From: Patiria miniata
Lineage: Eukaryota > Echinodermata > Asteroidea > Valvatida > Asterinidae
Length of the DNA stretch: 64,000 bases
Reading direction: 5' to 3'
Assembly (NCBI RefSeq): GCF_015706575.1
Contig: NW_024037074.1
Location: 25,905,334 to 25,969,333 of the forward strand
Shown here: positions 57,101-64,000 of the stretch, in pieces
How the letters are laid out: every line of letters begins with the position of its first letter
Numbering within the stretch: the stretch's first letter is position 1
Made by a program: the position numbers and the translations under genes
Notes under the pieces: model-generated
What the model was told of the DNA's origin: nothing
What the model saw: the letters and a program-made list of their open reading frames with translations, nothing else
Database searches by the model: none

Positions 57101-60100
57101 TTGCAGGGTGACTGGAAGCAGTAAAACACGTGAAGGATGCAACTGGAGTCCTATCTGGAGTTGGGGGATGATTGATGATCAGTAAGGCGTGTCAGTGTGG
57201 AGTAGTCTATGCAGGAGCTTGTGATGCTGGACGATCAGTGAGGTTTGTCAGCGTGGAGGAAGGGAGCGAAGGAGAAGGTTGCCTCTGAGGGTATAGGGGA
57301 CCCATAGGCTGACTAGGGTGGGGAACTTAGCTGTCCTTGGGTAGACCCATTGGACTTTGTGGTTAGGATTAGGCCCCAGATGCGATGATGGAGGAACTGA
57401 TGTCTTGGGGTACGGTGTTGTGCTTGAAGATTTGATTGCCTCTCTGATGCGGCAGGGGAACCAGTGCTCAATGCTGGTGATGAGCTCGGCCTTTTGATCT
57501 TTAGTGATCTTCAGTGTTGGAGTGTTTAACTATAGAGGACTTGTCAAAATCTCCTCGTCAGCCATGGGCTTTGTGTACATGTACATGTATATATTGAGTC
57601 TGGTACGGAGGTCCCTGCCAGTCTCACCGATGTACACTTTGCCACATGGGCAGGGGATTCTGTGTACTCCTGGCCTCTGCGATTGGGATCTTGTTGGTCC
57701 TTTGCAGTAGGTTCTGGATCTTCAGGGGCGCTGTGTGGAAAACATGGATGCCGTGCTGTTGTGGAGAATACGCTGAATGTGGTGGGAAACTGCCTAAGGG
57801 TGGGAGGGTGATGGAACTATTGACCCCAACTAGTTGACCTTGGGTATAGGAGACCATCTGGTGGGGGGGGGGGTGTTCCTTGTCGTAGATGTAGATTCTC
57901 TCGCGGATTAGGGCCCGTTGACAGAAGCCTTGATTTTGGGTTGATGAAAGGAATTGCTGTGAAGGTATCTGTTGGTGTGCATTGGTCTCTGGTATCGGTA
58001 GATGTTGCCGGTGAGAGTGTCGTCCCGCTTTCTGGAAACCTCGACATCAAGAAATGAAATGTTGCCTTCTCTTTGCTCCATGGTGAATTGGATGCTGCTG
58101 TGAATCCTGTTGAGGTGTTCCAAGAAGAGCAGTCCTCAGGGTGCCAGATGATGAAGGTGTCATCGATGTACCGGAGCCAAGCCCATGATCTGTGGTCCGC
58201 TGTGGCAATGGCAGTCAGCTCAAACTCTTCCAGGCATGTCCGCCAGAACTGGGGATACAGGAGATCCCATGGAGGTTCCAGCTGACTGTTCAAATTCTTT
58301 GAAAGGTCGGCTCCCTCAGTTGGAATGTTGAATGGAATCCCACAGTCTCCTGACAACAGGCAGAGTATATTCTCCGAAATGTTGAGTTCCCCCAGTTCTT
58401 TTCAGAACCTCACAAACTCACAAAAGAGATTTGTCACATGGTGCTACCGTAAATCCTTATCTTATTGATATCTTCACCATGCAAACCTTCAAATCTTACA
58501 ATGTATCTAAATGAGACTTACTCAGAAACCAGCTCACAATAAGCCTGAGACGTAATGACGTCACACTTTGTTTGCATGTCTGCATGTGCGCTTTCCTATG
58601 TAGTAGATGGTCCCCACTTTATCTGGCGTCCCAACTTCGCTCCCATAGGAAAGCGCATGTAAACAAAGCCATTACGTCATTACGTCTCAGGTCTATTAAA
58701 ATTTTGGGGTTAGTTTTTGGAGTTTGCCTTTAAAAGGTGTCTGAGTGTAAATTGCCTCTTGTTACATGTACATGACCCTTAAAATCATGTGCATATCTGG
58801 CCTAGCAGAGCTGCATACTCATTAACCCTCCTATGGAAACATGCATTGTCAGCCTGGTTATTACTTGGGTCAATATTGGTCAAGACCCCATTGTTTTGTA
58901 CACAGTATGCCAGGAGGTGAGATACAAACATTTTGACCATTGGTGACCTCTTAAATAGTAGGAGGGTTAAGTGCTAGTGCAGCTATCCACAAGACACTTG
59001 GATGAGCACATTGGGCACTGTATTATAAAGAGTCAGTTTTACAACTAGTGGTGGGTGAAATCAGAGATTTCAAAATCAAGTTATCCTAATTTTTTTCAAA
59101 CCGAATAACGGTTATCTGATTTTACTGGAATTTCACATCCAGCTCACTTCCATGCCAACAAAAAAAGTGACGAGTGAGGTGCCACATGAAATGCCCTTCT
59201 AATGACTGGGCATAGTTTGCAGGATTCAATGACCACTGGCATGACTGGGCCTTTACAAAAACACTTCAGAGCTGTGTAAAAACAAATGGATGGGAACTCT
59301 CTGATAAGTCAAACTGGCAGGCTATTCAGAAGACCACTAGCAAGTGAATGCAGTTACAATCAGAGACCATAGAGCAAATTGTGGGATGTTACAGTTGTTT
59401 TCTTCAGCCTTTGTCACAAAAAATAAAAGTCTTAATTTTTTTAAGGTTGGTTTCGAATACATACATGTACATGTATGTATCTGGTTTCCAAACTCAAAAC
59501 CGAATAGTGGAACAAGCCGAATTAAAAAACAAACCGGTGTACAAAAGGTAGCATGAATTTAGGTTTTACATATGTATGAAATACGGACTCCTTGGTGGTA
59601 TTACGCATGCTCATGCATAGATAATTAGGAGAGGGACCGGTCTCGTGAGAGGGTTTAACCAATAAAAGAGTCTGATTTTCATACAAGTCCGATTTTCATA
59701 TGACACCGGATTTAAATCCCATCACTAGTTTCAGCTTTAAGTGCCATATTGCGTGAACATTTCTTGAACTCGCCAAAACCCAACACTATGTAGTAACTCA
59801 GTGGGCCCTTAACGCTATCCAAAAGCTCCATGATAGAGCTGAGTTTTTCAGAAGTCCTTCCACACTAACAAGAATTTAATATGGCTTCTATGTGTGTTGG
59901 GCGCTCTGCATTGATAAAATGCAACCCTAGTTCCGGGTAGAAAATCTCAAATCAACAGCCATTCCGTGTGTAAGTGTGAATGGTATGCCTTGCCTACTGA
60001 TGTTTGATGGGACCCTTTTCCACTTACGATAGTCTTACCGGTATGTTGAATTTGACATGGGAAGGCAAAATGCTAGTGTGAAAAGCTGTACATTCTATGT

Positions 60101-61818
60101 ACAAAAATACTGGGACAAAGTAAAAGCCTACATGTACATGTACTGTAAATTGTAAACAAATGGATGGGCTCTACTGTATCAAATTTATCAAAATTATGAA
60201 GGAAAAAAGTGCTTGATCTGTTGAGAGACTTATAATTAGGCTGGAGTATACATGTAGCATACCGGGTACATGTACGAGCACTCCAGTAGACAGACTTGTA
60301 TTGAGGTTTTGCATCCCCATGACCTTATCATGTGATGCTGAAAGATCCGCCATTTTTGACGTCTAGCGTGGCACTTGATCGATTGATCGCACAGTACTGT
60401 ACATGTACATGTACGTTGCATTATGATTAATAGCATTGATCATCTTTGGATTGAATTTTCTTCACAAAGTCATCAGTTAACCCCAAAACAATTGAACAGA
60501 AAATGAAAGATGATGAAATAAGCTTTAATTTGATGGGTGTCTCAAACACCTTGGAGAGTTGTGAGTATTTTTCCTGATTTTCGGAAGGGGGCGTATTCAT
60601 CACTGGGGTCTATGGCAGTTTATATTAGTCTGCAACCGTAGACGTCCAATATGGTGGTGTGTAGGTGACCACTGGTCTGTGACGTCACTGAAATTCCTCA
60701 ATTCAAGTCCTCTAACCTTGAGTCCCAGTTCCTCGGTGTCAAGTCGGAGTCTGAGCTCCATCATTTGGGCCAAGTCCGAGTATGAGTCATGAGTCACAAA
60801 TGTCAAGTCCGAGTCACGAGTCACTCAAAAGAATCAAGAAAATACATGACACCAAAAAACTCATCAGTGGATGGAGCATAAAAAGGAAATGCAAACGTAG
60901 AGAGCGGTGTAAGGATGTTTTTGCGATGGTTGCGTAAAGTCGCACTGTAAATTTAATATTTTAAAGTGTTTGTTTCAATTCAATAACTATTATTTTGCAA
61001 ATAAAAAAATAAGTGTTGAATATAAACGAGCATATTTGTCATTTTGCCGTCAAGTCCAAGTCACCAACATCGAGTTCAAGTCTTAAGTCCGAGCGTGAAG
61101 TGCCGAGTCCTAGTCCAAGTTATTGTTAACCCCTTGCCGCCGGGTTTTCATGCCTCACTGCACCGTTTTATACGCATCACTGCACAGTCAATGACAGTAG
61201 CAGCTTCCCACAGATGGCATACCAAGGCATACCACAGCATACCGAAGCGTGGCTATAGCCGTCAGCCGGTGACAAGGGTTCTATTAGTGATTTGAGTCTG
61301 ACTCTGAGTCATCAAACTGTGACTCATGCAAGGGCGGATCCAGAACACAATTTTTGGGGGGGCCAAAAAAAAAAAATTGTGTCTCCCAAAAAGTGGGTCA
61401 AAAAATTACGGCGTGGGGTTCTCGATGCTCTGTGGTGCGATCTGAGGCAATTTCTGACCACTTTAGCCAATGTTTATTGAGGAAAAGAGTGGTGTACTCA
61501 TTGCCTGCCTTTATTGTGACGTCACATAAAAAAAAAACAATTGGTTTCGTTTTTTTGGGGGGGGGGGGGCATGGCCCCCTTTGGCCCCCCCCCCCCTGGA
61601 TCTGCCCTTGGACTCACGTTGGACTTGAGTCATACATCTTTGCCAAAGATCATTGATGCATGGCCTGCTTTCCTGATGGGTCTCCACTGGTAAGAGTGCA
61701 TGATGTTCTTCCTTAAGAGAAAACTAGAGATTGGTTCAAATTCCTCTTCTTTTTAATTTCTTTCAGAGTAAAAAGCCAGCTGTGTATCTTCCAACGAAAG
61801 ATTTCCCCTCGGAACAAG
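54152..61818 (+). CDS. DDA1: DDA1 ortholog, 5' part (continues past window)
   Basis: DET1- and DDB1-associated protein 1, a small subunit that binds DDB1 and stabilises CUL4-based ubiquitin ligase assemblies. Secure coding exons are 56210-56293 and 61767-61818. Together they encode EMLRGLPSHNENNFSRFHSE and SKKPAVYLPTKDFPSEQ, matching vertebrate FLKGLPVYNKSNFSRFHAD and RRPSVYLPTREYPSEQ with the exon junction at the expected place. The first exon is inferred to contribute only the ATG at 54152-54154, which directly precedes GTAAGT and joins in phase 0 to give MSVSEMLRGLP. The last exon ends one base into a codon, and the rest (about 55 residues in vertebrates) is beyond 64000. Intron 2 carries a Penelope-like element on the opposite strand. 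ABHD8, upstream, is a neighbour of DDA1 in human too. Confidence 0.9.
54520..55135. repeat. Possible TE with CCCTAACATGGCGC-type ends
   Basis: CCTAACATGGCGC near the left and GCGCCACGTTAGG / GCCCCATGTTAGGG near the right are related inverted motifs. Boundaries are uncertain. Confidence 0.4.
55390..55895. mobile_element. TIR element in DDA1 intron 1
   Basis: 506 bp with about 45-bp TIRs: TAGTCTCACTAACTGGGGCG, inward GCTAGAACTCC..TTTGACATTTGGGA, and the inverse at the right. No clear target duplication. Confidence 0.75.
56210..56293 (+). CDS. DDA1: DDA1 coding exon 2
   Basis: 28 codons, phase 0/0. Acceptor TTTATTTCTTTGTAG, donor ACG|GTAAGT. It contains GLP..N..NFSRFH, the DDB1-binding N-terminal motif of DDA1. 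If the ATG-only exon at 54152 is wrong, translation could start at the internal Met at 56222, losing SVSE. Confidence 0.95.
56465..56960 (-). mobile_element. Family D TTAA element, copy 5
   Basis: Left TTAA 56461-56464; the right end is worn (GATGGACTAGATAAAG). It lies 170 bp after DDA1 exon 2. Confidence 0.78.
56985..58510 (-). mobile_element. Broken Penelope-like retroelement (RT + GIY-YIG)
   Basis: The minus strand carries reverse-transcriptase sequence with motif RYIDDTFIIWHP (about 58180-58130), then in a shifted frame HLNRIHSSIQFTMEQ.. and SFLDVEVSR, HTNRYLHSNS (58123-57908). Further on is a GIY-YIG-type endonuclease block, RIPCPCGKVYIGETGRDLRT (about 57660-57600), and a W-P-R-IREAI tail (57460-57420). 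This order is diagnostic of Penelope-like elements. At least one frameshift separates the RT segments and the N-terminal RT is missing, so it is dead. The 3' side (57000-57070) has a CTGATGA box; the 5' side is followed by a related end in inverted orientation (58370-58410). Confidence 0.85.
58544..58691. mobile_element. Short long-TIR MITE
   Basis: Ends CCTGAGACGTAATGACGT and inverse; the inverted match extends inward through CATGTGCGCTTTCCTATG / CATAGGAAAGCGCATG. Confidence 0.7.
58823..58970. mobile_element. TTAACCCTCCT MITE, copy 2
   Basis: 148 bp with TIR TTAACCCTCCTA / TAGGAGGGTTAA; the related copy is 9693-9844. Confidence 0.8.
58971..61320. other. DDA1 intron 2, unassigned and GAGTC-rich repeat
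   Basis: 59000-60590 has no recognised element beyond TACATGTACATG runs. From about 60700 to 61130 AAGTCCGAGTC-like motifs recur irregularly on both strands, a degenerate repeat that also surrounds the insertion at 61329. Confidence 0.4.
61329..61610. mobile_element. hAT-like MITE, GGGCGGATCCAG type
   Basis: 282 bp with TIR CAAGGGCGGATCCAG / CTGGATCTGCCCTTG, flanked by GACTCATG (61321-61328) and GACTCACG (61611-61618), one mismatch. The interior includes the GATCTGAGGCAATTTCTGAC block shared with 25800-25920 and 38280-38760. Confidence 0.8.
61767..61818 (+). CDS. DDA1: DDA1 coding exon 3
   Basis: 52 nt, 17 codons plus one base. Acceptor TTTTTAATTTCTTTCAG, donor CAAG|GTAGGC. It encodes the PAVYLPT-D-PSEQ motif; the split codon begins with G, so the next residue is Val, Ala, Gly, Asp or Glu (Ile in human). 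No matching downstream exon is present before 64000. Confidence 0.94.
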
Positions 61819-61864
61819 GTAGGCATGCATGTTGTGGAGAGTTTTTTCCATTTTTTACGAACAA

Positions 61865-62105
61865 AGTCGGTTTAACCCTAACCCTCCTCAATCCTCCAAA
61901 ATCAACAGGGTGGTTTTGGAGGATTTTGGAGGATTGAAGCTGAATGCAAGCTGACGTTTTGGAGGATTTTGGAGGATTAAGGGCAAATAGTAATTTAGTC
62001 CCAGCTGATTTTGGAGGATTGAGGCTGAATGTCTGTATAAACAAGAGGAGGATTGAGGATAAATGCATTTGAGAGGCAGGGCTGTTGGAGCATTTTAAAG
62101 GATGG
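61865..62105. repeat. GGATTTTGGAGGATT-motif repeat 1 (DDA1 intron 3)
   Basis: Starts TTAACCCTAACCCTCCTCAA; TTTTGGAGGATT recurs about every 20-60 bp. No coding frame. Confidence 0.6.
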
Positions 62106-62574
62106 AGGCAGTGGGCATAAGCACCATCGATATATCGTTATTACTCGATTATTTTGATGTCGATATCACCGATAGCAATTTTTTGATCATATCGAGATAT
62201 CGAAATTTTCGATATGGAGGAATGATATAGAAAATGCGTCAGATAATCGTCAAAATAAATCTCCCGTTTGTGCTTTTACTTTGTGTTTGCTGTATAATAA
62301 AATAAAACTTGGGGGCAACTTGTGCTCAAAATAAATCATCGCAAAATGCCAAGCAGCCTTGCTTTGTGCTCTGCGTTCGCTGGAATTTGCAGTCTTGATG
62401 TAAAACCTCAAAAGAAACCGCCTGTTCTGGACAAACTGTCAGTGCTGAGATTTGTTTTAAAAAGTTAGAGCAATATGCTCCAGAGAAAGCCGTTAAAAAG
62501 TGGGACTTAAATTTTTTTTTAGGATTAATGCATCATTTGTGTATCAAATTTAATTGCTTTTTAAGGGGGAAATC

Positions 62575-62978
62575 ATTAACCCTAACCTTCCCAAATCCTC
62601 CAAAATGCTCTTCGCAAAATGGAGGATTTTGCAGGATTGAGGCTGTTGTGGCAAAAATGTGTGGCTGATTTTGGAGGATGCACTGTGTCAAGGTCTCAAG
62701 CTCAGCCGTGCATATCTTTAGGCCTAGATTATTCTTGAAATCCTCCGCACTGCTCAGGATGTCACTGGCTCTGCCTCAACATATATTGACAGTGAATGCT
62801 GGAGGATTTTGCAGGATTGAGGCAGTGGTCACCCCTCCAAGGTCAAAGGACCGCATTTAAGAAATAACGAGGATTTTGTAAGACCAAGGCTACATGCAAT
62901 TTTTACACGGAGGCAGTTGCAGGATTTTGCAGGATTGTGGTTGCATCCTGGCAAAAATGCCCAGGGAGTTAGGGTTAA
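62575..62978. mobile_element. TIR element with TTAACCCTAAC ends
   Basis: TTAACCCTAACCTTCC at the left and GGGAGTTAGGGTTAA at the right, with GGATTTTGCAGGATTG repeats inside. The ends look like telomere units but occur once only. Confidence 0.6.
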
Positions 62979-64000
62979 TTCAGGTCATTTTCCTTTTGAC
63001 TCACCCAATATAACACCCTTGGTGTAACCTGTTGATAAACTACTCTCTCCTCATAAGATACTCACAAATAGGAGGGCACTCCTTACATTTAAAATGAATT
63101 GAATACGGAAGAAATTGTGGACACGGTGATCTCAGTCGATATGCACAATGTACAATACACTGTACAGGAAGGAGACACATCAGAAACAAGAAATGCTTTG
63201 AACATTTGTTATCTAACATTCATGTCATGTCATGTCATGTCATGCACGTGTATCATAAATGCTCATCATTGATTTGCACTTTGACTCCCAATCCCCTTCT
63301 GTCTCCCCCCCCCCCCCCCAATCCATCCATCCATTCCTTCTTCACTGACATCTGAATTGCATTGCCAGGGATCATCTTGGAAGACATGGATTTATGATAT
63401 TACAAACTAGACAATTTTTCGAGTACTTTAGGAGCTCAGTGAATAAACCTGAGAAGTGTTTTTTTTTTTTCAAATCTTATTCCTCCATCATCTAGTAATG
63501 GTCAAGGAGATTACAGACTAGGAGTTGGGGATCATTTCTCTGAATTGTTAATTAGATCATAGTTAATTGGCACTGACACGGACATTACTGTTTAATGTCA
63601 TGTCTGTGACATATCGGTACGTCTGATGTGTAAAATACATGTATCCTTAGATGTACATGTACTTACATGAAACATGTGTCCTTACAAATGGTATTCCAGT
63701 TGCGTGTTGTGGTAAAATTATCCAGTTGTTACATTTATATGCATAAATTTCAGACTTCAGTATTCATACGAAGACCCACATGCCAGCACATTCAACTACA
63801 TGTACATACCTGTATTTGTAATGTGCTTGTTGATGTGGTCATCATGCGTGTGCATGGACATGTGTATGCAGTCAGCATGTACATCCATGTACATGTATAC
63901 ATGTATATGTACATTGATTCGGTCGACATTTTATGTTACATCAATGATTTATGGCCCATCTCATTTCAGTGGGTGAAATATTTGAACAGACTACGTGTAA
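62979..64000. other. DDA1 intron, simple repeats
   Basis: A TCATG pentamer run at 63218-63244, a C-run at 63306 and TACATGTACAT-rich sequence at 63630-63915. No DDA1 exon found. Confidence 0.5.

Noticed and set aside
62575..62978. Telomere-like sequence (TTAACCCTAAC)
   Set aside because: Single unit at each end in inverted orientation, so it is a TIR and not a telomeric array.
63960..64000. Next DDA1 exon after TTTCAG at 63969
   Set aside because: Splicing gives VGEIFEQTT, not the conserved VTEKTN-like continuation.

Overview
This window is animal nuclear DNA. It contains four conserved protein-coding genes with GT-AG introns, embedded in dense decayed transposable elements (TEs). TACATGTA-type simple repeats, G/C homopolymer runs, tRNA-derived SINEs, short terminal-inverted-repeat (TIR) elements and a Penelope-like retroelement suggest a marine invertebrate, most likely a non-vertebrate deuterostome such as an echinoderm. 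The species cannot be fixed from sequence alone. There is no prokaryotic operon, CRISPR array or rRNA.

Layout. (1) 1-6819 is TE-filled DNA, probably the first intron of SPG21. (2) 6820-14805 (+) holds seven coding exons of SPG21 (maspardin); its N-terminal exon lies left of the window. (3) 14806-20462 is intergenic repeats. (4) 20463-21196 (-) is MRPL34 (mitochondrial ribosomal protein bL34m), two exons with a targeting-type N-terminus. (5) 21197-41545 is about 20 kb of TEs, satellites and palindromes separating two divergent genes. (6) 41546-46571 (+) is ABHD8, an alpha/beta hydrolase with an intact Ser-Asp-His triad. (7) 46572-54150 is intergenic, starting with a long foldback element just behind ABHD8. 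(8) 54152-61818 and beyond (+) is the 5' half of DDA1, a subunit of DDB1-CUL4 ubiquitin ligase complexes. A broken Penelope-like element sits inside it on the minus strand.

MRPL34, ABHD8 and DDA1 are also neighbours on human chromosome 19p13, with MRPL34 and ABHD8 head-to-head there as here. This looks like ancient microsynteny kept despite the 20 kb expansion between the two genes. The genes have unrelated roles (endosomal/trafficking protein, mitochondrial translation, putative hydrolase, ubiquitin ligase subunit), so no shared pathway is implied.

The most striking pattern is that four of the thirteen coding-exon 3' splice sites have the end of a different TE only 15-35 nt upstream, and two more have one about 100 nt upstream. 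Other notable structures are a 0.9-kb near-perfect palindrome with a 9-bp target duplication and an extra hairpin at one end; a TIR element carrying a tRNA-like module; a ~60-bp array combining ACGTG palindromes with octamer ATGCAAAT, split by a later TIR insertion; and a ~0.39-kb tandem array with splice-site-like edges on the minus strand.
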